Source: an uncultured Ruegeria sp. (GTDB taxonomy: Bacteria; Pseudomonadota; Alphaproteobacteria; Rhodobacterales; Rhodobacteraceae). From it: DNA of 64,000 nt. Of this stretch, positions 1-10,000 are shown piece after piece. The position numbers and the translations under genes were made by a program. The stretch spans positions 1 through 64,000 of the forward strand of contig NZ_CANMFF010000022.1 of assembly GCF_947497005.1 (NCBI RefSeq), in the 5' to 3' direction. Each line of letters begins with the position of its first letter. Positions within the stretch are counted from its first letter, which is position 1. The notes below the pieces were generated by a model that worked only from the letters and a program-made list of their open reading frames with translations, did no database searches and was not told the DNA's origin.

Positions 1-120
1 TTTCGCATTCGTTTGCTCCTTCGAAAAGTTGAGCAAACTCTACATCAGAGCGAGGGAAGTTTCGGGGGGCAGGTCAATTAGGTTAAAAATTGCTGAGATT
101 TGTCGCAGATTATTTTGGCT

Positions 121-765
121 TCAGTGTTCTTTGTTATCCACGTTCCTGATGGTGGGCTGAAACAGAGGAAAGTTAGCCGTATCGGCCTTGAGCAAAGCTT
201 CCGCTCGGCCAGACTCAATCAGTTTTCTAACAGCGCGTTCACAAGGTTTTCGGGCCCCTACGTTCTTAATGCCTAATTCATCGAGCATTGCTTGAACTGC
301 TTTAGTGTAGTCTCCACTTGGCTTACCATCGTCCCCTTTTCTAGCCATTCCATCGGGAACCCTACCCATTCCAAGAACATAAATCTCCGCCATTTTGTAC
401 GCTATTTCATCGGCCGCGTGATTTCTGCCGTATTTGTTTTCAAAGGGATCGACAATTGCAGTTTCGGCTTGGCTTTTGATTTCCAACAGACCATCGATTA
501 CGTCCGAAAGTGGACAGCGATTTGTGTCCCAGTCTACCGTCGAGCGGGAGTTATTTCCCCAAATCTCAAGCACAGATTCGGGCAGCTCGGCGAGAGCCTT
601 TTCAACATCCTCGATCTTTTTCAACGCCTCGCGAGCTGTGGCCTTGTTGGAAAATGCTAGGCCACCGGTTTCATTAAACCCAGAACCGAAAAACAAGGAC
701 GCAGTTTTGCGCTTCGCTTGATTGTATCCAATCTTCTCCAAAATAGCTCGGACCTCAGGTTTCAT
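121..765 (-). CDS. Hypothetical protein coupled to integrase
   Basis: Protein of 214 residues that I do not recognise. It is soluble-looking, with no signal peptide or membrane segment, is rich in charged helices, and has a lysine/arginine-rich C-terminal part. I chose the ATG at 763-765 because it overlaps the integrase stop codon in an ATGA arrangement; a longer reading frame extends to 819 but runs into the integrase. The overlap suggests co-translation with the integrase and therefore island cargo or an accessory factor of the same mobile element. Its function is unknown. Confidence 0.6.
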   Translation of the reverse strand: MKPEVRAILEKIGYNQAKRKTASLFFGSGFNETGGLAFSNKATAREALKKIEDVEKALAELPESVLEIWGNNSRSTVDWDTNRCPLSDVIDGLLEIKSQAETAIVDPFENKYGRNHAADEIAYKMAEIYVLGMGRVPDGMARKGDDGKPSGDYTKAVQAMLDELGIKNVGARKPCERAVRKLIESGRAEALLKADTANFPLFQPTIRNVDNKEH

Positions 766-1934
766 ACACGCACCATTCGAACAACTTCCCCCGCCTTGCC
801 GGTCGCATAAGCGCCCCAAGCATCCATGACAGCACGACGTCTATCAAACAGGTCCGACCGCGCATATGCACGCTCAACCTGATCTCCATAGGTGTGATGC
901 AACGCAGCTTCTGCCACAGCGCGATCCACCTTCGAGCTTTCGCTGCACCAATCCCGAAAGGTCGAGCGGAACCCGTGGGTTGTCAAACCTTCGCGCTTCA
1001 TCCGGATCATCAAGGCTTTGAACACCGTATCCGACATAGGTTTTGATCGGCCGTCCTTCCCACGCTGGACGCTGGGAAACACCAAATCACGGTCAAGCCC
1101 CTTAACTGCTTCCAAGACGGTCAAAGCCTCCGCACAGAGCGGCACACGGTGTGGTAGGCGCCGTTTTGTCCTTTCGGAAGGTATGGTCCAAATTCCGTCT
1201 TGGATCTCTCCCCAGCGGGCACCACGTGCCTCACCTGATCTGACTGCGGTTAGTATGATGTATTCCAGACATCGCGCCGAAACTCCGTCGCGCTCACTCA
1301 GGTCTCTCATGAAATCGGGAAGCTTCCGCCAAGGCAGCGAGGCCATATGCTCGGGGCGCTGTTTAATCGTTGGCAGAGCCTTTGCGACGCCGTTGACCGG
1401 GTTCTCGTGAGGATAGTGACCGGCACCCTTGGCCCAATCGAATACCGACGCGATCCGTTGCTTAATCCGTTTAGCGGTGTCGTGTTTCTCCGCCCAGATA
1501 GGGGAAAGGGCGTTGAGAATATCCGCAGATCCAACCGCTTCAATAGGACGTTCACCGAAAACCGGGAAGACGTCATTTTCCAGTGACGCAATCCATTTCT
1601 TCGCGTGCTTTTCGTTGCTCCAAGTCGGCAACAATCCTTTGTGGACCCAGCGCGCGGCCTGTTCAAAGGTCATCGCACCACGCTTGCGAACCGTGTCTGG
1701 GTCGCCACCCTCACGCGCGATCTTCCTCAACTCCCGCGCTTGTTCACGCGCCTCCAACAGTGAGACAAGGTTAGCCGATCCCATACCGAGTTCACGGCGC
1801 CTACCGTGAACTACCGTACGCAGTATCCAGGACTTCGCCCCTGTTGGGCCAACGCGAAGGTAAAGCCCTTCGCCGTCACCATACATTCCGGGTTCTTGCA
1901 GGCTGCTGACTTTTTTGACCGTGAGCTTGGGCAT
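762..1934 (-). CDS. Tyrosine recombinase, P4-type integrase
   Basis: Full-length integrase of 390 residues that should catalyse site-specific integration and excision of a genomic island. The N-terminal 80 residues look like the DUF4102 arm-DNA-binding domain (GDGEGLYLRVGPTGAKSW). A SAM-like core-binding domain follows, then the catalytic domain with Arg in TAVRSGEARG, the HGFRSTFRDWC box (H-x-x-R) and the ALHHTYGD...RAYAR segment holding the last His and the Tyr nucleophile. Its promoter region carries four decamer repeats (1950-2000) that look like integrase arm sites. No tRNA or att duplicate is visible nearby, so the element boundary probably lies left of base 1. It is the only apparently intact integrase in the window. 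Confidence 0.93.
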   Translation of the reverse strand: MPKLTVKKVSSLQEPGMYGDGEGLYLRVGPTGAKSWILRTVVHGRRRELGMGSANLVSLLEAREQARELRKIAREGGDPDTVRKRGAMTFEQAARWVHKGLLPTWSNEKHAKKWIASLENDVFPVFGERPIEAVGSADILNALSPIWAEKHDTAKRIKQRIASVFDWAKGAGHYPHENPVNGVAKALPTIKQRPEHMASLPWRKLPDFMRDLSERDGVSARCLEYIILTAVRSGEARGARWGEIQDGIWTIPSERTKRRLPHRVPLCAEALTVLEAVKGLDRDLVFPSVQRGKDGRSKPMSDTVFKALMIRMKREGLTTHGFRSTFRDWCSESSKVDRAVAEAALHHTYGDQVERAYARSDLFDRRRAVMDAWGAYATGKAGEVVRMVRV

Positions 1935-1949
1935 CTGACTTCCTCAATC

Positions 1950-2000
1950 TGTCCCACCAACTTTTGTCCCGCCATTTGTCCCGCCAAGAGTGGTGGGACA
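1950..2000. repeat. Integrase arm-type decamer repeats
   Basis: The decamer tgtcccRcca occurs at 1950-1959, 1965-1974 and 1977-1986, and inverted as tggtgggaca at 1991-2000, directly upstream of the integrase start at 1934. The last two direct copies are 12 bp apart. Short phased repeats next to an integrase gene are typical of arm-binding sites and may also serve integrase autoregulation. The rest of the 1935-2296 gap shows no gene. Confidence 0.6.
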
Positions 2001-2296
2001 GCGCGAAACTCGGTGATAACACTTGATAACGTATGAGAACGAACGTATCAATATTACAAGAGAAATTGAGACAATTAGAGAAATGGCGAGAACCCGGTTT
2101 GGTAGCCTCCTCCGCTACCAAAATCCCACATGAAATGCCTTAAAACAAAGGGCCTTTCAAAGGTGACCGGGGCCAGAGCCCCATATAGACCCCCACATAT
2201 TCCGCGTATGAATGGTATTCAAGATTCGTCATAGCCGCGGTTGGTGATCTGATTTGCTTCCGAATTTGTTATCTCGTTGAGGAAGCGAAAGTTACG

Positions 2297-2551
2297 ATGC
2301 AAATCGAACCCCGCACGTCCAAATTTGAGAAACGAGATTTGAGACTTGAGTGGAAGCATCCAAGGTGTATCGCCTGCCTAGGTTCAGGGGAACTGAGCCT
2401 TGAGCATGTGATATCAGACAGCCTTGAAGTCGTCCTCACGTCTCGATTTCTTTACCGGGGGTGCAACAGCCGATTTGGTCCCTCACTCGACGGAGCGGCA
2501 CACCTCGCTCCTGAACTCAGTAACCCACGGGTCAAACCCCAAGACAGATGA
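2297..2551 (+). pseudogene. HNH endonuclease N-terminal fragment
   Basis: The 84-residue frame contains the N-terminal part of an HNH_5-like nuclease: the CIAC zinc knuckle, the SLEHVISDSLE segment corresponding to the EH-I-P motif, then GCNSRFGPSLDGA corresponding to C-x-x-CN-x-x-FG. The first Cys of the second knuckle reads Arg-Gly-Cys, and the protein ends just after it, so the family's C-terminal half is missing. I interpret it as a truncated remnant in the island debris; a short divergent HNH protein is the alternative. Confidence 0.5.
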
Positions 2552-2617
2552 CAAGAACGCAAGGCCAGGTTATTATGTCAATATTATTGACATAAAAATG
2601 ACGGTAATCACGGTTCA

Positions 2618-3152
2618 ATGACTCACGACGAGCCAAAGCCCAAACGCGGTCCAGACGGGAAGTTCCTGCCAGGGCACAAACCGCCAAAGTCGCCCGGTCG
2701 ACCACGAGGGTCGAAGGGCGTTCACGCGGGCATATAAACTGGCAGGCGAACGTCTTGAACAGATGCTTGGACGCGCCGCCGAAATTATTTCTGACGAACT
2801 GGAAGATGGTAATCCCACCATCGCGCAATGGCTCATCGACCGGGTTCGACCGCCAGGACGATCCGACTATGTGCAACTGACTGAAGACATTAGCTTAGAT
2901 ACCATCGAAGACATTGTCGTTACTTCAGAACGCATCGCCATGGCCGTATCCCAAGGTGAAATCAGCTTGCAGGATTCCAAGTGGCTGCAGGAAGCGCTGG
3001 GACGACACGTGCAGTTGAAAAGCATAGAGGAACTTTCTGTGTTTCGTGCTCAGGTGGAGAAGCTGCAGCGAACCCGCAGCGGACCACTGACAGTGAACAA
3101 CTCCCTAGTGCCGAAATGGGGCCGCTTACGTGAGACTGATCAGCAAAACTAA
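2618..3152 (+). pseudogene. DUF5681-family gene with frameshift
   Basis: The ATG at 2618 opens a frame with the DUF5681 start signature (GPDGKFLPGHKPPKSPGRPRG) but stops at 2735-2737. Another frame then carries the expected continuation (RAYKLAGERLEQMLGR) and runs to 3152 with the helical body of the family. A single indel near 2720-2730 would join them. DUF5681 proteins are usually found in prophages and other mobile elements, and their role is unknown. The gene may be broken, or the base call may be wrong. The downstream part could restart at the ATG at 2763. Confidence 0.7.
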
Positions 3153-3232
3153 CCGAAGTTGGATATGGTGTCAGATGAATGATCTGTCTCGCAAGCTTGA
3201 ATATCAGGCGAACGAATGGAACGGACAAATCC

Positions 3233-3427
3233 ATGTCTGACTTTGCGGCAGTTACGGCCTCGCTGAAAGCCGCTCGAGATGCTGAAGCGAGACTGGCAGT
3301 CGCCATTCGGCATTCGGAGCAGATTGGTGCGCTTCCCCCTAAATTAATGTCCGCAAGGCGAGAACTCTATGAAGCAAGCCGATTGCTGTCTTCAGCCATA
3401 GCAAACTTTAAAGAACATGGCTCGTAA
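3233..3427 (+). CDS. Small hypothetical protein
   Basis: 64 residues, mostly Ala/Arg/Glu-rich and probably helical (LKAARDAEARLAVAIRHSEQ). The ATG at 3233 was chosen over an upstream in-frame start at 3179 because the upstream stretch looks non-coding. A 21-residue frame from 3174 ends in an overlap with this start and could be a leader. It sits 80 bp after the DUF5681 gene and probably belongs to the same phage-like debris. I do not recognise the family. Confidence 0.4.
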   Translation: MSDFAAVTASLKAARDAEARLAVAIRHSEQIGALPPKLMSARRELYEASRLLSSAIANFKEHGS

Positions 3428-3687
3428 CAACGGCGACCAAAAATACTGCAGCCGACGACTACTAAGTTTACCAATGGCCGCTTAACGCGACAAAGCTGCC
3501 ATCTTTGAAGAATGCTCGAAAGCCGGCTCAGAGCCCAAAGCGGTCGGATTCAGTCGTCAAATCGGTGACTCATATTGTTTGGAAAACTAGGCGCTCAATC
3601 CAAGGCCGGCACCAATTTTCTTTTCCACCTGAGATCATCGCGATGCTAGGCTCAGATAAATTTCGCCTAACAGAGCATTGAAAAGCT
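3428..3687. repeat. Intergenic spacer with dispersed repeat copy
   Basis: No gene is visible. The spacer contains gagcccaaagcggtcg (3531-3546), which recurs exactly in inverted orientation at 21104-21119 in another intergenic gap. A shorter related stretch (gagcccaaa) lies near 5818. This looks like a low-copy degenerate intergenic repeat rather than a transposon. Confidence 0.5.
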
Positions 3688-5730
3688 ATGACCAAACTGA
3701 ATGTTACTCGCCGCACTGCAATGACTATCCTTGGCAGCGCGTCGATAATCGCGATTTCCAATGCCGCGTCTACTCAAGCGGCCTCGTCATTGCAGGATTT
3801 TGGAAGCCAGCTCCAAACACTGCCCGAGATCACTGTCTACTCAGCGCAGCGCGTAATCACCATGGAGGACAACGACCCGGCAATAAACGCTGTTGCCGTG
3901 GTCGGAGACCGTATTCTGGCCGCCGGTTCGCGCGACGAACTCGTTGATCGCATCGGCTCGCAGCCCTTTCGGTTGGACGATCGGTTCTCCGAGAAAGTTA
4001 TTATTGCTGGTTTGATCGATCAGCATGTGCATCCTTTCCTCGCCGGATTGACCCTGACCTCCGAGATCATATCGATCGAGGATTGGAACATTCCGACTGG
4101 CTTTTCGGAGGCGGCAAAGGACGCGGAGGACTATCGATCGCGGTTAGAAGCTGCCGAAGCGGCTATGGACGATCCTGACGCCTTGCTGCTCACATGGGGG
4201 TACCACCACTTCTTTCATGGAGAAATCAGGCGTACACAACTCGACAAGATTAGCAGGACGCGTCCAATCATTATTGTTCACCGGTCGGCGCACGAGCTTA
4301 TCTTGAACACGCCCGCGTTGGAGATGCTGGGCGTCACACAAGAGTACGTCGATGGTTTTGATGGCCTCGCCCGCGAGCAGTCGAGTTTCGAAGACGGTTA
4401 TTTCTTCGAGGCAGGAATGTTCGCCGTTCTTCCCGCTGTCGCTCCAGTGCTCTCAACACCGGAACGTTTGGGCGCCGGTCTTAGGCTGGCGCGAGAGTAC
4501 ATGCACCGTGCCGGTGTTACTGTTGCCGCTGAACCGGGAGGCGTATTGTCTCGACCTCTTCAAGAAGCAACGAACGCCGTCTTTTCCGGGCCAGACGCGC
4601 CGCTTAGGACATACTTCATAGCCGACGGCAAATCACTGGCTGCGATGCACTTTCAAAGTGGTTCGATGATTGAGGAGACCGAAAAGCTGCTGGATTGGGG
4701 TGAAGGCAAGACGGCTTTCATACCGAAACAGGTTAAACTCTTCGCCGATGGCGCTGTTTACAGTTTGGCCATGCAGGTCTCGGAGCCTTATGTGGGCGGC
4801 GATTTTCACGGCGAGTGGATCATGCAACCGGACGAGTTCAATCCCGTATTCGATGCATACTGGGATGCAGGTTACCAAATACATGTTCACCAGACCGGCG
4901 ACCTTGCCGTGGACTTGATCTTGGACGCTGTTGAGCGAAACATGCGCCGGATGCCGCGAGCCGATCACCGCACGACATTGGTTCACTTTGGTTATGCGAG
5001 AGAAGATCAAGCAAAGCGGATCGCTGAGCTGGGCTGCATCGTCAGCGGAAATCCATATTACGTAACGGCGCTGTCAGATCGATATAGCGAGCTTGGACTT
5101 GGTCCAGAACGTGCAGATGACATCGTGCCCCTCGGGCCAATTAAGGCTAACGGCATTCCGATCTCATTTCATTCCGACGTACCAATGGCTCCCGGTGAAC
5201 CGCTATTCCTTGTTTGGGCAGGGGTAAACCGAACAACACTCTCAGGCCGCGTCGCTGGCCCGGAACACCGCTTGGTGGTCGAAGACGCTCTGCGGGCTGT
5301 GACCATTGACGCTGCCCAATCCCTTCGATTGGAGGATGAAATTGGCTCCATCGCTCCCGGCAAGTTGGCGAACTTCACCATCCTTGAAGAAGACCCATTC
5401 GAAGTGGAAGCTGACAAGATAAAAGACATTGGTGTCTGGGGGACTATCCTTGAAGGTGAATTATCTCCCGTGTCAGATTACTTCGATCTCGACCGCGCTT
5501 CATTATCGCCGCCACGGGATACAATAAATCCGCCAAAAAAGCCGCTGTACGCGCTTGCTGACGTATCAGGCATCGCAACGAAAGGCATGCTTGCTGGATG
5601 CTCGTGTTGCGCTTCACCAGTAGCTCAGTCGTGCACGACATCTGCTGCGGGACAAGCCTCGGCAGTTAGCTGTTGCGGCACCAACGCGTTGGGGTGGGCC
5701 GTCGTATCCGAATGGGCCTCCAAAGTTTAG
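3688..5730 (+). CDS. Exported amidohydrolase, YtcJ-like
   Basis: A 680-residue metal-dependent hydrolase of the amidohydrolase-3 (YtcJ) family, predicted to hydrolyse amide or ester-like bonds of an unknown substrate in the periplasm. The N-terminus has a twin-arginine-type signal (TRRTAMTILG followed by a hydrophobic run and an Ala-rich cleavage region near residue 32). DQHVHP at residues 111-116 supplies the first metal-binding HxH, and PISFHSDVP carries the late Asp of the barrel. The C-terminal 40 residues are unusual: a Cys-rich tail with CSCC and SCC clusters that YtcJ enzymes normally lack. The gene stands alone between island debris and decayed genes, so its pathway is not given by context. 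Confidence 0.85.
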   Translation: MTKLNVTRRTAMTILGSASIIAISNAASTQAASSLQDFGSQLQTLPEITVYSAQRVITMEDNDPAINAVAVVGDRILAAGSRDELVDRIGSQPFRLDDRFSEKVIIAGLIDQHVHPFLAGLTLTSEIISIEDWNIPTGFSEAAKDAEDYRSRLEAAEAAMDDPDALLLTWGYHHFFHGEIRRTQLDKISRTRPIIIVHRSAHELILNTPALEMLGVTQEYVDGFDGLAREQSSFEDGYFFEAGMFAVLPAVAPVLSTPERLGAGLRLAREYMHRAGVTVAAEPGGVLSRPLQEATNAVFSGPDAPLRTYFIADGKSLAAMHFQSGSMIEETEKLLDWGEGKTAFIPKQVKLFADGAVYSLAMQVSEPYVGGDFHGEWIMQPDEFNPVFDAYWDAGYQIHVHQTGDLAVDLILDAVERNMRRMPRADHRTTLVHFGYAREDQAKRIAELGCIVSGNPYYVTALSDRYSELGLGPERADDIVPLGPIKANGIPISFHSDVPMAPGEPLFLVWAGVNRTTLSGRVAGPEHRLVVEDALRAVTIDAAQSLRLEDEIGSIAPGKLANFTILEEDPFEVEADKIKDIGVWGTILEGELSPVSDYFDLDRASLSPPRDTINPPKKPLYALADVSGIATKGMLAGCSCCASPVAQSCTTSAAGQASAVSCCGTNALGWAVVSEWASKV

Positions 5731-5885
5731 ATTGGAGCCAGGCTGAGATAGCGTATTCAAATATCCGAAATGTCCGCGCTGCAGTCATTGATGCACCATG
5801 CAGCGAATGGCGGATCTGAGCCCAAACACACAGATGCTGCACAACGATCGAACGGCTGGAAATTACCATTCGATCGCTGTTAGAT

Positions 5886-6211
5886 TTAGCGGACTGTCTT
5901 TAGCAAAGTTTGCGCTGCTAGCCTTCCGAAATCATTGGCGGCCTTTGGGCTTGCGCCTGTCACTAGGCGGCGGTCAACATGAACCGAATTGTCGGCCTTT
6001 TTGTTGATGGTTTCCACGCCAAGCGCGTTCAGTTTCTCGCATACCCACCACGGCATCGGCCCAGGCAAATAACCGATCATCGGCGTTTGCTTGTCAACAG
6101 CATCTGGGAACACAGTGATTTTATAGCCGTCGTACAGAAACCCGGCGTCACTTTTGGCAGCGAGGAGTGCTGCAGGACCGTGACAAAGCGCGAGGGTATC
6201 CTCAGCTTGAT
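5886..6211 (-). pseudogene. DJ-1/PfpI family remnant (C-terminal part)
   Basis: The minus strand encodes the C-terminal half of a DJ-1/PfpI (type 1 glutamine amidotransferase-like) protein without a start codon. It includes the nucleophile elbow LALCHGPAALLAAK and downstream blocks (LYDGYKITVFP, VHVDRRLVTGASP) ending in the family's usual terminal helix. The N-terminal third is missing: similarity stops near 6211, where a hemerythrin fragment begins on the other strand. The frame from the GTG at 6113 is open to the stop but lacks the catalytic Cys. I read it as the surviving end of a deleted gene. Confidence 0.75.
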
Positions 6212-6424
6212 CACGGACTGAAGCTATTGGACGGCGACCACAAAGTGCTGGATGCGGCGCTGGATGAGACGCAACAGGCTCTCGATGAGCTCAATGAAAC
6301 GAGCGTTTGCCGAGACAGTCTAGCGGATCTGCACAAGGGCAGCCTGGCTCTCAACAATATCCTCAACCGCCACATTTGGGACGAAGAAGAAGTCATCATC
6401 CCGATTTTTCTCAAACATGGGTGA
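6212..6424 (+). pseudogene. Hemerythrin HHE-domain remnant
   Basis: The plus strand carries the C-terminal two thirds of a hemerythrin-like cation-binding domain: HGLKLLDGDHKVLDAAL, then a helix and LNNILNRHIWDEEEVIIP, which supplies the late His and Glu/Asp iron ligands. The upstream start of the protein is absent; the open frame from 6167 reads into the adjacent DJ-1/PfpI remnant on the opposite strand. The join near 6212 is best explained by a deletion that fused two genes by their truncated 5' parts. Confidence 0.7.
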
Positions 6425-7001
6425 TAAATATTCCCTGAAAATCAACGCCACCGAAGGTCAGTTAAGGGCTGCGACCCGCCAACCATGCAAACCGCAGAGA
6501 ACGGCAATATTGAGCCCAGAGCTGATCTATCGATTTTTTGCTGCATGAGCGAAACAATGGAAATTTGCTGCGCTGTCATCAAAAACTAAGCCGCGGCGCG
6601 GCGAAGATTTCTGCCATTTTACCACGGAGCAGTGAAAATTCTAACGTCAATTCACCTTTCTGAGGACAAACCGTAATTTCGCTGCGCTAGTCTACTCGGC
6701 CCGGTATTGGCGCTTCGCGTCCGCAGCGAAAGTCGTCGAAAGCAAAATTTAGACCTTCGCTGGCAGCGCGCGCGCTGTAGTGGCCAAATTGGCCACTGCT
6801 ATCATACCTTCTCAAACCACTCACTGGCCAATCGGCAAGCAAATTCCGCGTGAGAAGGTCGAACCACATAACCCAACTCCAAAAAAACGTGAATATTCAG
6901 TGAATTCGACACTGCATGCGACTAGTTGGACTGGAATTTTCTACGAATCAAATTTCGTGCTAATCTTAGCTAGTTTAATTTATTGATTTTCGGAGGCTAT
7001 C
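6425..7001. promoter_or_regulatory. 577-bp gap with operator-like palindrome
   Basis: No gene is seen. At 6779-6797 there is a perfect palindrome, agtggccaa-a-ttggccact, and a related half site (actggccaat) follows at 6822-6831. The stretch before 7002 is A+T-rich and ends in a strong ribosome binding site (cggagg). The palindrome may be an operator for the operon that starts at 7002; no regulator gene is adjacent. Confidence 0.45.
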
Positions 7002-10000
7002 ATGCGTTTATTGATCGCTATTTTAGCGATTTTCCCCACTTTTGCTTTCGCGGAAGGACAGCAGCGAGCATGGACTGACTACCGATCACAATCCCCACTT
7101 ATGGATCAGTCGATCGTCGTTGTTCATGAACCCGCGCAAAATGAGACATTCGTCATCCTCACGGAACCGCCGTCAAAAGTCTTCGTCGCACGCGAGACGA
7201 TATTTTCAAAGGAATTTCCAGAGAAATTGAAGTCAATCCATACGTTCAAGCAGCGTATTGGTGTGGACGGCGCTGTCAAAGACATTCTTCTGACCTTTGA
7301 AATGCTAGATGAAGCTAACCTCGCTGATGTCGTTGCTCGGTTGAACATGTTGTTTTACGGCACTGACTATAAAGCAAACTATAAAGCCTTCAGACCCGGG
7401 TCTTGGTCATCAAAGATTGGACCTGTGCGGCGGGTTGCTGCACCAAACCTTTCTGTGGGGCCGCGGGATATCGGGACTTGGCTCGTAGACCAGGCGCAGG
7501 CCTTCGAACCTCTGGACGGCGAGCCTACACTGTCTTCCCAAACTGCGACGGCAGGCGAGTTATTGAAAAGAAAAGCCAGCGTTTATCGCTCGGTTGAGCC
7601 GGGATTGATGTTACTCATCATCGACCGTGGTTTGCCACTCAACGATCAAGTGGTGCAGCTGCGCAAGTTCCTGATCGACACCGATCTCATCCTTGGGGGC
7701 ATCGTCGACGACCGCGAAACGCCGACGCGTCTTGGTATCGTCGGGCGAGAGCGCGATGAGCCGCTCACGAACGCGCCGCCGCTACGCATAGACACATTTC
7801 TGACGCTCGCCGCAAACCGTAGCAAGGATCTAGCGCAAAGCTATGAGCGCAACATGCCGTTTGCAGGGCGCGCAGTCACGCCAGTGGTCACACGGAATGT
7901 CGATTTTTTGGACAGCCAACTGCAAAAACTTATTCGTGGATATTCGTGGGGGGCCGATTGGGCACCAATACTGCTCAGTCAGGAATTGACCCACACTGAG
8001 TACGGGCACATTCTAAACATCACCGACCAAATGCTGAAAAGTTGGTCGATGGCAGGAGATATTGAATACGCGAATTTTCCCTACTTGCCTCCTGCCGAAT
8101 TTCCCGACCCGCTCGGTCTGTGGAATGCGCTCGAAGACGCAGGCAACCCGATCAAGGAGTTAACCTTCAATTGGAACACCGCCGGCTCGGCCTTTTGGGC
8201 TGAACATGAAGGCTTGTTTATCATGACAATGCCGAAAACCGGTGCTCTTCCCGTGTCTTACATCCCCGATGTCGCCGGAGACGAAGCATCGGATGCTGCT
8301 GACGATATTCGCGCCGCCGAAGATCGTTATTTCGCGTTTTTCGCCGGACACCGCGATGCCATGCTCACCCGCGTCGCCCAGTACGCGGCCATTCACCAAA
8401 TGTTCCAGCGCTATCCGCTTACGGCTGCGCGATCCGAACCAATGGTCGATCCCGCGCAGTACGAGGCGCGATGGTCCGGGCTTGTCGAATTGACCAAGGC
8501 GGCACTCGTGGAAGTGTCGGAGTTCAATGAGCCCTTGGCCCAGACCGCCGCACAAGGTTGCGATTTGGAACATTATGTTCAGGCCGCGACCTCTGACGAT
8601 TTCGACGATCTGCGTCAAAATGCAAAGGACGCATTGGAGCCCTTCTCGCGGGAAGAATTTGACGATGTCGCAATGGCACTTGTCGATGTGCGACAATTCC
8701 TAGAAGCGCGCTTTGGCGCGCTGATGGCGGAAGAAGATGCATACTACGAAGCAGGCGCGATCTTCAGTGCAGACGCTGACACCTACAATAATCGTGTCGA
8801 TCAATGCCAGAACGCTCCACTTCTCGCGACTGGGTGCGGCGAGCTGGATGCTGAATTCGCACGCCTCACTGCCCGGGACGCAGAGCTTACGGCGATGTTC
8901 AATGCCTTTGAGATGCGCGCCGCTTTGCGAGACGACTTTATGCGACGGTTTAGAGACTTGCAGTCCAACCGCGAACTTCGGGACGCTCTGAAACTGTCCG
9001 GTAGCTGCGAAGCCGCTGTCGTCACAATCCAGAATAGGCTGCCGGTCAGCACGGAAAGCGTCTACATCACGCCATCTGTCGTTATTTCTGTTCCCTGGAG
9101 CGACTGGGACGGTGTCGGAGGCCACAACCTCAACGGCCGCACGGTTGATGTAGTGGTGGACAGGAGCCTAAAGTCAGGTGAGGTCAAAATCGACCCGAGC
9201 GGCAACGTTGTTCGCGTGTCCGAGGCGGGCAAAGCGCATAAGGCTGAGATCGCACGCGAGTTCGAGCGCAGGCGGACTGCTTACATGCAAGGCTCGCCTC
9301 GATTCCAGAAAAAGTTCGAGACCGACCTAGCTTCTCTGACGGCACGCGCTGCGGTTCCACCAAAGCCATTTACCGCAGCGACGCTACAGCGAAATGCGGT
9401 CGCCACGCCTGGACGCGGCGCGCGTCGGTTCGAAGGCGACACACATTTCTTTGTTGACGCAGTGAAAGTCGAACCGGAGGCAGCGAAGATGGTCGAGCTA
9501 ACTAGCCTGGCGCGGGCGCAAAACGCCGACGTTGTCATGGCGCGTAACGGTCGGCAGGTGCTCGTCTACGATAGCTCAGGCAATCCGCCGATTGTGTACC
9601 AAACGCATTCCCCGTCGGCAGCCCTGAGCAAGGTGCATGAACTGTCCACGGCCAAGGCGACGTCCGCGCGCGGTGACGGTCCCATTCGGATTGTCACCGA
9701 GGGGATTTCGACCGCAGAGGCTAAGGCGAACACAAAGATCCTTTCAATAAAGGATCATTTGGAAGCCGGTGCGCGGACAGCGCTTGAAGGCGGTGGATCC
9801 GGCAAGCCGCCGCCGGGTGGTGGTGTGGCAAAATACCTGTTCCCGGACGGCCCCCGCCCTGACGGTGGGGGCGGGATCTTCGGTCGCATGCTGACGCTTC
9901 GTGAGGGAGATCCCATCCGTCTGGGTTTGTTTTTTAAGCGCAAGAAAATCGATTGGAATGGTGCCGTCATTAAAAGCGCCCAGCTTGACGGCAACCGGGT

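Noticed and set aside
2297..3427. CRISPR array or toxin-antitoxin pair in the phage-like debris
   Set aside because: There are no regularly spaced repeats, and the small frames show no toxin or antitoxin signature.
7403..9125. Several open frames on both strands inside the large exported protein gene
   Set aside because: They lie under a continuous 1103-codon frame with a signal peptide and ribosome binding site and show no recognisable protein.
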